Shown: positions 1 through 10,597 of the stretch, piece by piece
How the letters are laid out: each line of letters starts with the position of its first letter
How positions within the stretch are numbered: position 1 is the stretch's first letter
Source: Eimeria necatrix
Taxonomy: Eukaryota > Apicomplexa > Conoidasida > Eucoccidiorida > Eimeriidae
DNA: 38,862 nucleotides
Assembly (NCBI RefSeq): GCF_000499385.1
Contig: NW_013655308.1
Coordinates: 1-38,862, forward strand
Reading direction: 5' to 3'
Program-made: the position numbers and the translations under genes
Notes under the pieces: generated by a model
Database searches by the model: none
Seen by the model: only the letters and a program-made list of their open reading frames with translations
Told to the model about the DNA's origin: nothing

Positions 1-2900
1 GCAACCCACTTGCAGGTGCGACTGGGGTAATTTGCATGTGTATGCTTTGTTTGGAAGGAGGTGTCGAAGCGCGAGTCTGGTTTGTGGCTAGTGCACCAGC
101 ATTTCGTTTGCATGGTGAGAACGATGCATGACGGGGAACGTGGCAGTAATATTTGCATATTGCACGTGTGGAGGTTTCTTTTCACGTTTCGTGTTGCTGC
201 GAATTGCTGTGAAGCGTTTGAATAATGGCTCTCAAGCGTGATGTCTTGAGGATATGAATGGTTGAGGTGTTGCTTTTTTGATGTCGACATAGTCGCCACA
301 GGGTCACTCATCGTGTCCCTTGACTTCATCAGTATCGACATCCTTTGTATCAACCACTGGCGCCGACCGGCCGTTTGACTTTGAGTTGTGCAGTTGTCGA
401 GTGGGATGGAAATGAGCGTTGCTGGAGCCTGGAGCTAGCTGAGCAGTCTGGTGAAATAGTTTTCAGACTACAACCCACTTGCAGGTGCGACTGGGGTAAT
501 TTGCATGTGTATGCTTTGTTTGGAAGGAGTTGTCGAAGCGCGAGTTTGATTTGTGGCTAGTGCACCAGCATTGCGTTTGCGTGATGAGAAAGATGCATGA
601 CGGGGAACTTGGCAGTAGTATTTGCATATTTCACGTGTGGAGGTTTCCTTTCACGTTTTATGTTGCTGCGAACTGCTGCGGAACGTTTGAATGATGGCTC
701 TCAAGCGTAAAGTCTCGAGGATGTTGCGCGCCGCAGGGAATGAGTAGCACAAGGAGCTCAAGTCGAAAGAGCTCTACGAGTATAGGTGGTGACCGAGGCT
801 GACGCCGTTTTACTTGGAGTTGTGCAGTTGCTGAGTGGGATAGAAATGAGCGTTGCTAAAGCCTGGAGCTAGCTGAGCAGTCTGGTGAAATAGTGTGCCG
901 ACAGCAACCCACCTGCACGTTTAAGTGGGGTACCTTGCATGTGCATGCTTTGTTTGGAAGGAGATTTCGAAGCGCGAGTCTGATATGTGGCTTGTGCAAC
1001 AGCATTTCGTTTGCATGGTGAGAACGATGCATGACGGGGAACTTGGCAGTAGTATTTGCATTGTCCACGTGTGGAGGTTCTTTTTCACGCTTCGTGTTGC
1101 TGCGAATTGCTGTGAAGCGTCTGAATGATGGCTGCCAAGCGTGATGTCTCGAGGATATGAATGGTTGAGGTGTTGCTTTTTTTGATGTCGACATAGTCGC
1201 TGCAGGGAGTGAGCAGCACAAGGAGCTGAATTAGTGGTAGCTCTAGGAGCCTAGCGCGTAACCGCGGCTGGCGCCGTTTGAGTTTGAGTTGTGCAGTTGT
1301 TGAGTGGGATAGAAATGAGCGCTGCTGGAGGCTGGAGCTAGCTGAGCAGTCAAGTGAGATAATTTGTTGGTGCGGAACGGTTGAATGGCCGCTGCAAAGC
1401 GAAGCCTCTTGAGGATATGAGTGCTGGTGGTGGTTCTATTTAGTGTCGATGCAGACCCTGCAGGGAGTGAGCAGTTCGCGGAAAGGAAATATGCTTACCT
1501 CTACAAACATGGGTGGCATCCGAGGCTGTTGCTGTTCGACTCAGAGTTCCGCAGGTGCCGAATATGATAGAAATGATTCCTGCGGCTTCCTGGTGCCAGG
1601 TTAGCAGCCTGGTGAAATTACTTGGAGGCAACCGCTCTATTGCGGATCTGAGCTATCCTGCGTGCGTTTGTTTTAGATGGAAGGAGTTGGCGAAACGTGC
1701 AGTGCACTTTCGCTAGTTCACCAGCGTAGCGCTTGTGTGGAAATAGCGTTTTGCATGAGCGACCATGGCAGCACTGTTTATAGATCTCGCTCGTGGAAGC
1801 TTCTGTTCAGCTGTTGCATTTCTGCGAAACGCTTGAGTGGTGGCTGCCACGCGTTCTGTGTCTGAGGGGTAGTGCTGGTGCTTTTGGTTTCCCATTTGCA
1901 CGTAGGCTGCGCAGAAAGTGAGCACGGGGGGGAGCTGAAGTAGCCATAGTTCCTGGGTAGAGACCGAAGTTGGTGCCATTCGACTTGCGTCTCCGCAGTC
2001 GCCGAGTATCACACAAATGAGTGCCGCTGGCCTGCCTGGGGCAGGCCACGCAGTGTGCCGAGGCACTCTGCATACAATAACGTATTTGCAGTTCGGAGTA
2101 GGCTAGCCTGCGTGCGTATGCATTGGATGGAAGGAGTCGACGGAACGCCAGATGCAGTTTCGCTAGTGTTGCAGAATTGTGCTTGCGTGGCGCCCCGTGT
2201 CGTGTAACGGTTGAGCTTGCAGGAGTGCAGGAGTGTTTGCATATCCTAGGCGTGGCGGCTTCTTTTCACTTTATTGTGTTCCTTCGGAACGTTCGAATAA
2301 TGGCTGCCACGCAGTATGTGTCTCAGAGGTTTCCTAAGCTCTACAAACATGGCTGGTAACCGAGACTTGTGCCATTCGACGTGGAGTTCTGCATTTGCCG
2401 AGTAGGCTGCAAATGAGTGCTGCTGGCTGGAGCTAGCTGAGCAGTCTCGTGAGGTAGTTCGCGGACAACGACCCATTTGCAGATCCTTGTGGGCTGCCAA
2501 ATGCCTGTATGATTTGGGTGGAAGGAATTGGCGAAACGCGAGTTTTAGTTTCGTGCTTCAGTGCTGATTGCCATTCGTGATATGCCTGAGATGTTACTAC
2601 TGTTTGCGTTGTTCAAACATTCGCGAGTATGTGGGGTGGGGTGTAGGCGGCGTACACGGCGCAGGTTGACCGGCAATGTAGACATTCTGGATGGTTGATG
2701 GAGCAAATCGTCAATTGCCTACACAGTTGCCGCACAGCGCAGAAATGAGTCGAGGAGATCTGTGAAACGCGAGTGCGACAAGCCCTTCCTGGCTGGCATC
2801 GTGAATAGCAATCTCCGTGGTTTGGTATGTCGTGCGAATTGACCTTGTGTGTTGTGTTGAAAACGTGGACTGCATGAATTTGGTTCGGCCTGTTTTCTGT
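1..2900 (+). repeat. Decaying tandem satellite, units about 400-470 bp, at least six copies
   Basis: The same landmarks recur in the same order. A GTGGGATRGAAATGAGCG-like block or its decayed form lies near 401, 835, 1304, 1561, 2006, 2402 and, weakly, 2732. A CAACCCACTTGCAGG-like block lies near 2, 471, 905, 1629, 2079 and 2467. Full units are about 434, 469, 445 and 396 bp. The unit starting near 1304 has lost about 180 bp and measures 257 bp. Identity falls from left to right and the array fades out around 2700-2900. The left end is cut by the window. Open frames inside it are short, interrupted and differ between units, so I do not annotate them as genes. Three units carry the splice-like core described under the 7-18 kb region, at 1203, 1461 and 1912. 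Confidence 0.9.
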
Positions 2901-3502
2901 CTGAAAAGAGCTGGTGCCTGACAAGAAACAAAAACGAGGCTTCCCCAGCCTACAAGTGTGTTTCATATGGCTTTGCCGATAAGGGATAGGATTGTGAAAA
3001 GCAGCAGGTGTCACGGTCCCCTGTAGAACTCTCACATAGTGCAGTTCGCTGTTTGTAGACGCTGGTCATTTGACATAAAGGACGTTGATCATAGTGAAAT
3101 TGTGTAGCGGCTAATGCACGCATTAGGTCGTGCCAAGCATTCAAGTTCAAGCGCTTCGGAACTTGGAATACCAAATGTTCTCGTCTAGACCTCAATACGA
3201 GGTGAACGCACAGGGCGTGGATAGTGTGCGGCCATTATGCATCAATGCCAGGAGTTTGACGAACTACGAGCTGCCTAGTTGAATTCACAAGGAACTGATT
3301 CTTCTGCTTTTCTATGCAGAACTTTGGTGCCTAAGCTTGCACAATATCATATTAAATCTGTGTATAAACCAAATAATTTTTGGATCTGTGTTCTTCTGCT
3401 TGCTTTTCGAGGACTTTCACTTGCCGGTTACGTCCACGGGGATGTGGTTAAGTGGCATTTGATCAGTTATTTGCCTTTGGTATTGCTTCCTCTATAGCTG
3501 CA

Positions 3503-3547
3503 AAGGTAACGGTGCTTCATAAACACTCTGCTATTAGCAGTTACCTT
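3503..3547. repeat. Stem-loop copy 1 (8-bp stem)
   Basis: AAGGTAAC at 3503-3510 pairs perfectly with GTTACCTT at 3540-3547 around a 29-base loop. The loop contains GCTTCATAAACACTCTGCTATT and is closely matched in copy 2 just downstream, although the stem bases differ completely. This looks like a duplicated foldback whose pairing was kept while its stem sequence changed. Confidence 0.7.
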
Positions 3548-3556
3548 CTCAGCTCC

Positions 3557-3599
3557 CTGTGACTGTGCTTCATACACACTTTGCTATTTGCAGTCACAG
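3557..3599. repeat. Stem-loop copy 2 (9-bp stem)
   Basis: CTGTGACTG at 3557-3565 pairs perfectly with CAGTCACAG at 3591-3599 around a 25-base loop. The loop aligns with that of copy 1 about 50 bp upstream (GCTTCATA-ACAC-T-TGCTATT shared). The two stems occupy the same place but are unrelated in sequence. Confidence 0.7.
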
Positions 3600-4113
3600 A
3601 AAGCCTCAGTAAGCGAGAGCTGGCCAGATTTCCCAGTTATGTGCAGACACCTTTTTCTGGTGATGTGGGTTCGCTGTGGATTATCACCTGTCACCTTCAG
3701 ATACAAACCATCATGAAGCTTGCTCCTTCTGAGCTGATTTGTACTTCTTATGTATGAAGTAAGTGCGTCTGCACTAGTACGTGGCAGCCGGTATTTGTCT
3801 CGTTTCTGGCTGCGTGCTTTTATATTTAAAGACACTTTTATCACACACCTCGTTTGCTGAGTGTGTGGGGTTAATCAGCAGTATATTGTGTCAGCAAGCA
3901 AGACATTCGACGTGCCTTCCAGACAATACGACAGATTTTTTCTACGTGTTTGTTGACGTTGCTTCACAAACTGATAAATGCACAAAGTTGGCATACAGCT
4001 AATATATGATTCCATGAAGTAAATGCAACAAAACTGCAATTCGAAGTGTTCAACATTGTTTTGAGATCGGAAACTCCTCAGTCATTTTCCCTCAAATGAA
4101 ATTTCTACATAGA

Positions 4114-4315
4114 ATCCGATTCAATGGTTTAGCGGTTAGGATTTAGCGATTGCTTTCAGCGTTGCAGGTTTGGCCTTTTGGTGACAAAAACGCCGATTTG
4201 CGGTTTAGGGTTTAGGGTTTTAGAACTCAAGGGCTTAGGGTTTCTGGCCAAAATTTCTAGCTTCCGATTCAGTCGTTTCGCGATTAGGGTTTAGCCTTTC
4301 AGCCTTGCCTCTAGG
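4114..4315 (+). repeat. Two diverged copies of a 55-60 bp leader at the array edge
   Basis: A block beginning TCCGATTCA at about 4115 recurs at about 4263, offset 148 bp. Both copies continue through TTAGGRTTTAGC, CTTTCAGC and TTGC at matching spacing. Telomere-like heptamers lie between them and after the second copy, so this is the ragged left edge of the array. Confidence 0.6.
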
Positions 4316-6510
4316 TAACACACATAATATATAGGTGTAGGGTTTTAGGGTTTACGGCTTACGGTTTACGGTTTAGGGTTTTGCGGTTTAGGGAGTTAGG
4401 TTTTCCGTTTACGGTTTACAGTTTACGGTTTACGGTTTAGGGCTTTAGGGCCTACGGATTACGGTTTACGGTTCACAGTTTACGGTTTAAGGTTTTAAGG
4501 TTTGCGGTCTACGGTCTACTGTTTTAGGGTTTACGGTTTACCGTTTACGGTTTTAGGGTTTAGGGTTTTAGGGTATACGGCATAGGGTTTCCGGTTTACG
4601 GTTTAGAGTTTACGGTTCAAGGTTTACGCTTTACGGATTCGGGTTTATGGTCTACAGCTTACGTTTAGGGTTATAGCGTTGAGGGTTGTAGAGTTCACGG
4701 TTTACGGTTTACAGTTCACGATGTACGGTTTACAGTTTATGGCTTACGGTTTACGGTTTTACGGTTTAGGGGTTTAGGATTTACGGCTTACGGCGTGCGG
4801 TTTACGGTTGTAACACACATAGTACACAGGTGTAGTGTTTTAGGGTTTACGGTTTACGGTTAACGGTTTACGGTTTAGGGGTTTAGGATTTACGGCTTAC
4901 GGTTTACGGTTTACGGTTGTAACGGACATAGTACACAGGTGTAGGGTTTTAGGGTTTTAGGGTTTACGGTTTACGGCTAACGGTTTACGGTTTGGGGTTT
5001 TTGGGTTTGGGTTTACGGTTTACGGTTTACAGCTTACTGTCTACGGTGTACGGTTTAGAGCTTTAGGGTTTACGGTTTGCGACTTACGGTTTACGGCTCA
5101 GGGTTCACGGTTTACGGTTTAGGGTCTCAGGGTTTACGGCTTACGGCTTATGCTTTACGGCTTTAGGGTTTGGGGTTTAGGGCTTAGGGTTTTAGGGTTT
5201 ACGGTTTACTGATTACTTTACTGATTACGGTTAATGGTTAACAGTTTACGGTTTATGGTTTACGCTTTGCGGTTTGCAGTTTACAGTCTACGGTTTACGC
5301 TTCAGGGTTTTAGGGTTTAGGGTCTACGCTTTACGGTTCACGGTTGAGGGTTAGAGCGATTAGGGTATTATGGTTTATGGTTTACGGTTTACGCTTTACG
5401 GTTAACGGTTTACAGTTTAAAGCCTACGGTTTACGGTTTACGGTTCAGTGTTTTAGGGCTTACGGTTTACGGTCTACGATTTATTGTTTAGGGTTTTAGC
5501 GTTTACGGATTACGGATTACGGTTTACGGTTTATGATTTACAGTCTACGGTTATAGGATTTACGATTTACGATTTACCGTTTACGATTTACGGCTTACGG
5601 TTTACGGTTTACGGCTTTTTGATTTAGGGTGTTAGGGTTTAACGTTTACGGTTTCCGGTTTACGGTTTAGAGTTTACTGTTTACGGTTTACGCTTTAGAG
5701 TTTTAGGGTTTACGGCTTACAATTTACGGTGTACGGTTCACGGTTTACGGTTTAGGGTTTTAGGGTTTAGGTTTAAGGTATACGCTTTAGGGTTTACGGT
5801 TTAGAGTTTACTGCTTACGGTTTACGGCCTAAAGTTTTAGGGTTTACGGTTCACGCTTTACGGCTCACGGCTTTCGGTTCACAGTTTACGGTTTAGGGTT
5901 TTAGGGTTTACGGTTTACGGTTTACGGATTGCAGCTTACTGTTTGCGGTTAACGGCATAGAGTTTTAGGATTTACGGTTTACGGTTTACGGTTTACACTT
6001 TACGGTTTATGGTTTACGGTTTACGCTTTATTGTTTAGGGTTTTAGGGTTTACGGATTACGGTTTACGGTGTACGGCTTATGATTTACGGTCTACGATTA
6101 TCGGATATACGGTTTACGATTTACGTTTTACCGTTTACGGTTTACGGTTTACGGTTTCAGGGTTTAAGGTATACGGTTTACGGACTACGGTTTAGAGTTT
6201 AGTGTTAACGGTTTACACTTTAGAGTTTTTGGCTTTACGGTCTACGATATACGGTTTACCGCTTACGGCTCAGGGTTTACGCTTTAGGGTTTTGAATTTA
6301 CGGTTTACGGTTTACCGTTTACGGTTTACGGCTTACAGTTTACTGTTTACGGTTTATGCTTTAGAGTTTTAGGGTTTCCAGTTTAGGGTTTTGGGTGTAC
6401 GGTCCACGGTTTTCGGTTTAGGGTTTTAGGGTTTAGAGTTTACGGATTACGGTTTACGCTTTACGGTTTACAGGGAACGGTCTACGGTTTACGATTTTTA
6501 AGGTAAACGG
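4199..6510 (+). repeat. Telomere-like variant array, mainly TTTACGG heptamers
   Basis: About 2.3 kb consists of degenerate heptamers. TTTACGG is the commonest form, interspersed with TTTAGGG, TTTTAGGG, CTTACGG, TTTACAG and similar one-base variants. All are in the same orientation. The spacing is mostly 7 bases with occasional insertions. No open frame in it is meaningful. TTTACGG differs from the standard TTTAGGG telomere repeat by one base. Degenerate variants of this kind are typical of the chromosome-proximal part of telomere arrays and of old internal telomeric tracts. Confidence 0.93.
4810..5000 (+). repeat. Higher-order repeat, about 109 bp, inside the array
   Basis: A non-heptameric insert (GTAACACACATAGTACACAG at 4810, a close match at 4919 and an older relative at 4315) recurs with the same flanking heptamer variants, including GGGGTTTAGGATTTACGGC. 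The 4810 and 4919 copies are 109 bp apart. Part of the array therefore grew by duplicating a block larger than one heptamer. Confidence 0.7.
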
Positions 6511-6758
6511 TCTAGGGTTTAGGGTTTAGGGTTTACGGTTTAGGGTTTAGGGTTTAGGGTTTAGGGTTTAGGGTTTAGGGTTTTCGGGGGTTAGGGTTTA
6601 GGGTTTTAGCGTTTAGGGTTTTAGCGTTCAGGATGTAGGGTTCAGGGTTTAGGGTTTAGGGTTCAGGGGTTAGGGTTTAGGGTTTAGGGTTTAGGGTTTA
6701 GGGTTTAGGGTTTAGGGTGTAGGGCTTAGGGTCTAGGGTTTAGGGTTTAGGGTTTAGG
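6511..6758 (+). repeat. Canonical TTTAGGG array at the right end of the variant array
   Basis: Runs of consecutive TTTAGGG occur at about 6513-6580 and 6640-6758, with a short patch of variants between. The array stops abruptly after 6758 and is followed by ordinary complex sequence. Placing the cleanest repeats at one edge, with variants inward, matches the proximal-to-distal order of a real chromosome end pointing right. Confidence 0.92.
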
Positions 6759-6759
6759 T

Positions 6760-7281
6760 GCTTTCTGAGCACAGTGCTGCATGAGTCCAAACATAGCAAC
6801 GAAGGCGCGGACTGAGATTGTAAACATACTTCAGGCGTGCTTTCGTGAAGGCACATGCGTTACTGTTAGTTGGAGTGCAGGGAGGCAGCGCACGCGCCAA
6901 AAGTCCCATGACTCAAGGTGGTGAGTCAGGCGCTTTTGCCCATCGTTTATGCCTAACCCGTACAGCATGTTTCTCCTGATTTTTATAATTCAGTTGCACC
7001 TTTTCACTGCACGGCCTCTACTTGAGAAGCTCTTGCCTGCATGAAGCCGTGAAGCTCAGCAACGTGATAAAGTTGCCGGCCCGTCCAATCAACAGCTTGC
7101 ACGTCGTCATGTGCTGTATTATTACGTTCGCTCTTTAAATAAAAGCGGCACTGATTCCTGTTGGTGTCACGTGACGTTTTTTGCAGTTGTTCTGACGTGC
7201 TGTGTCATGGAGAACATATGGAAGTACTGCCATTACGTGGTGGATCGTTCGTGTAAGGTGGTACTGGTAACACCGATATAC
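6760..7281. other. Complex sequence right of the array; nothing recognised
   Basis: No repeat, RNA gene or supported coding frame was seen. One frame of 73 codons at 7111-7332 has no recognisable content and probably arises by chance. Confidence 0.5.
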
Positions 7282-7510
7282 CAGATTGTGAGTTTTTCTT
7301 ATGGCCTCTTACTCCAGCATACATGGTATTGAGACAATATTTGTCAAATGAGGCAGCATTTCGCTAAATGTGGCACTAATTCTGAATTTAAATACAGGAC
7401 GTGAGAGAAACTGCCCAGCACAAACGCTGCTTGTTTGTCGACGCGCATGCCCACTAGCGCTGAAGAACACTATTTCTTGTAGGACCTGCTACGTGCTAGC
7501 AACGCTGAAT

Positions 7511-7595
7511 CACTTCGAAGTACGTGAAGCTAACTTATAGCTGTAACAGCGGAATCTGCCGCCTTCAAAGTCTACGATGCAATATCAGAGCAGGC
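7511..7595 (+). repeat. Dispersed repeat copy A (85 bp), partner at 8525
   Basis: This block and 8525-8612 share GTACNTGAAGCTA, AGCT, GCCTT-AAAGTCTACG and AGCAG in the same order and spacing, about 1015 bp apart. By eye roughly 70% of positions agree. A weaker third relative may lie at about 9451-9475. It probably represents an old duplication of a larger unit. Confidence 0.6.
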
Positions 7596-8524
7596 CGATT
7601 GAACAACCTCCGCCACTGGCGTATTTGAAATGACTTCGATTGTGGCTGCTAATCTCAATTGTGCCAGGGACTACATTACAGGGACGACCCTGTTACAGCA
7701 TTTTACAGGCGCTTTCAAAATGGTTTGCACAAGAACGAGCAGCTGCCTCAGCGGCCAACCTTGCAGGGTGTGTCTCAAAAGGATAATGGGGCATGCCTGT
7801 TCTGCTCAACTACGCAGCTGCGCAATTAGGTCTACGTAGTGCGGACATTTTCCTTTCATTCCTATTGGGCACGTTTTACCTCACAAATGTTTGTTCTGCC
7901 AGCCTGTGCGCAATACCAACTAAGTTGGGTGACGTCTGCAGAATAATTCAAGCGACGAGCTGATTTGCTCTAGGGGTGCCAAGATGTGCGTGCGCCATCC
8001 GGTGAATGTTTTACCAAAATTTGGGCGTTTTGCCGGTAGTTCAAACGAATGTTCTGCAGCGACGTGAATCGTATATTAACGCTGGTGCTATTTTTCCTTA
8101 CAAATTGTGTTGCTGAATATCCAGGAAGTGCGTGCCAGCGCTTAATGAAAGGGCTCTCAGGGGACTCGAGCACGCTGCGTGCTTGTTTTTGATGATATTG
8201 CTACTGCGCTGCAAATTAACTGAATACTAGGCTGTGCGTGTTCTGGGTTTTCAGGTGTAGCGCAATTGCAGGAGGTGCTCTCGGATGGCGGAACAGCCAG
8301 CACATCGTTTTTCTATCATGCTGAGAGGTGGCGTCATAACTGCGCATACAGGGAGTGCGTTGCCACTTCCCACTTGTTATTTCGCATGGCTTGTCCGTGG
8401 CCACCAGTTTCAAGCGGGCTAAACGTCGCTGAATATGTGCAGTGGACTTCAGCCTGTGAGTCGTGTGTCTTCGTAATTGATCTGCGGCGACTAATGCACT
8501 AACCATTAACGGTACCAATATTGG

Positions 8525-8612
8525 GCTTCAAAGTACTTGAAGCTAGCTTGTAGCTATGAGTTGTTGGATTCTAGCGCCTTTAAAGTCTACGGTTCAGTAT
8601 AAAGCAGAACCG
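8525..8612 (+). repeat. Dispersed repeat copy B, partner at 7511
   Basis: Second copy of the block at 7511-7595. It ends shortly before one of the near-match splice-like cores (8635). Confidence 0.6.
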
Positions 8613-9889
8613 TTCGACGTTCATCTACATTAAACAGGATGTGCGGCCGCGATTCTACATGATATATCGCACCATTTCTATCTTTCCAATATCTGACAAG
8701 GTTAATGGCGTCGTGCGCACTGGATCACCGATGCAAACTCAAAGAGAGCTAGTCGCGTTCAAGATTTTGGCACTGGCATTCTTGAGATGAATTCAATGTT
8801 GGAAGAGATTGCTATTCTGGATTGATTATGCCATAGTGCTTTAAGCGCGCCCGTGTGCGCAGGCACTCAGAACCGGGAGCGTGCTTAGGCGTAATTATTC
8901 GGCGTAGAAAGTGCACGTAGTTCACCAGTTTGTTTTGCTGCTTCCTTCACCATTTGGTCTCCAATGAAACACTCGCTTTTGCCGGACGCAAACTTCACAG
9001 CAGTGTAGCCACTAGCAGGCTCTGGAGAAGATTGCTCCTGGCATAGCTTGTGAGTCATTTTTACACGTCTTCTCACAGATGTTTCCCTTATAACGTAAGA
9101 GAAAACGCCCAGACACAGAATTTGCGGAAATTTTGCTGCCATCGTCACTCACATTTTTCACATCGATGGCGCAGCATCATGACGACTGTAGCTTGTATGT
9201 TTTCTTCCGTAGACACAGACAAAAGCACTTCTTAACTTGGCAGAGGCTTGTGCGCAGTTCATTAGTTCGCCTTTGCTGCCGCTGGCTCTCTGCACGTATA
9301 TGTGGTGGTCAGCATAGTCAGCGCTTGCACAGGTTTAAGAGTTCCGTTGTATCGCGCATTTGCCGCCGCCGCCAAGTTTTCAAAGCCTTGGCAGTGAACA
9401 ACATACAGTGCGTGAGATTCGAATGAGACACTGCATGCGCATCTCGAGAATTCAGCACCCTTGAAGCCTACGTGTGTCTTTCCACCCTAGAGTTATGGCT
9501 GCAGAACAGCTTGAATGGCGTGAGAACGCATATTCTATTAATGGGCTGGCGCAACATAATTATAGAGTGGTATGCCTAAGACTCTGAAGCGATATAGCTC
9601 GTGAGCGTCGGAGAATTCTGCGCCAGATCGATACAGAACGCGTTACCAGATGCCTGCCATTGGGGGGCCAGCCGTACGCATGCCCAAACAAGGCAGGCCA
9701 AATAAGGCAGTTTATTTCTTTCACTAATCCGTTTACAGTAGTAGAGGGCCAGAAACAAACATGTGAAAGGTTCTTCAGAACACAAAAGAACCCAAGGCAA
9801 ATTGGTTTGGTGCATTCTTCGTTTCGCAATGCAATGATTTGCTACGAGTGAATCTGGTTGCGAGCACAGCTCGTAAGCCAAATATGTCG
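8613..9889. other. No gene recognised
   Basis: Open frames reach 101 codons but overlap on both strands (for example around 9560-9880) without recognisable domains. One strict splice-like core lies at 9044. Nothing else was seen. Confidence 0.5.
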
Positions 9890-10070
9890 CAAGTTCAATT
9901 ATTGACCGAATGTTTCAATTTGAAAATTATTTTTTTTCAATTTACTTTTAACTTTTCATCTTGAATACTTTTTAAAGGCTTAGCGTATGGTGTAGGCCGT
10001 TCCAAGTTTAAAGGGAATTTTTTATAAGACTTGAATTTAAATAATCCCCCAAATTCACTACTCTATAGGG
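9890..10070. other. AT-rich island
   Basis: Bases 9901-9960 contain 12 G or C out of 60, against roughly half in the surroundings. There are runs of T (eight at about 9930) and AATTT/AAATT patches. It could be a former intron, a promoter-proximal spacer or an inserted AT-rich fragment. Just downstream, GGGATTTTC at 10079-10087 pairs with GAAAATCCC at 10115-10123. Confidence 0.7.
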
Positions 10071-10597
10071 CGCATCCCGGGATTTTCTCTCTTATATAGA
10101 ACCGGGGCGTTCCTGAAAATCCCATGGAAATCGGCGTTGACGAACCTGTGTTTGGTGAGTGTCCGCATTTCCTGAGTGGAACGCGGGTCGCTAGCTCTTG
10201 GCAAGGTTTCTCGACTGCAGGGCGTAGGTCACACGAGTGGGCGTTTGTTCTGAATAGACTTGCTCACTGTATATCCAGGGTTAATATACAATTTTGCTGT
10301 CACGCTAGTAAGCATGGATATTGTGACAACTGCGCAGCCAAAGGCGTATTAAAGGAAACAGTCTTCGCATAAGGGTTGGGGCAAAAGAGCTACGATTATC
10401 CCAGGCAGGGCTCTCATCTTGCAGATAGTGGGTCAATACAGTGTACATGCTATGATTTGGGCGTAGATCTCACCAACCCAGGTGCCAGGCGTGCTCCGTG
10501 AAGGCGTGCATTGCTCTAAGTTGAAGGTCCACTGGTCGCACTCCTCAGGGGATTCCCTTCATCACTGGACAGGATGTAAGTACACGACGCAAACTTA

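Larger units (their letters stand above)
2900..4105. other. No gene recognised; satellite edge to telomere-like array
   Basis: Open frames here reach at most 86 codons, overlap in several frames and show no recognisable domain. Apart from the two stem-loops at 3503-3599 I see nothing in this stretch. Confidence 0.6.

Noticed and set aside
345..560. 71-codon frame in the satellite as a gene
   Set aside because: It is not preserved in the other units and reflects repeat sequence only.
1513..1716. Leucine-rich-repeat family linking the left satellite (LRVPQVPNMIEM) with the right-hand ALSELPNV frames
   Set aside because: The resemblance covers only a few residues and the DNA around it does not align convincingly.
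1..2600. CRISPR array
   Set aside because: Repeats are long (400-470 bp), adjacent and decaying, with no short repeat-spacer pattern, and the context is eukaryotic.
3140..3185. Third copy of the 36731/37623 block on the plus strand (GGAACT and CAAATGTT)
   Set aside because: Only two short words match, with a 7-base insertion between them; probably chance.
4199..6758. Simple functional telomere at the contig end
   Set aside because: It lies inside the window with complex sequence on both sides. It is kept as a possible fossil end or assembly join.
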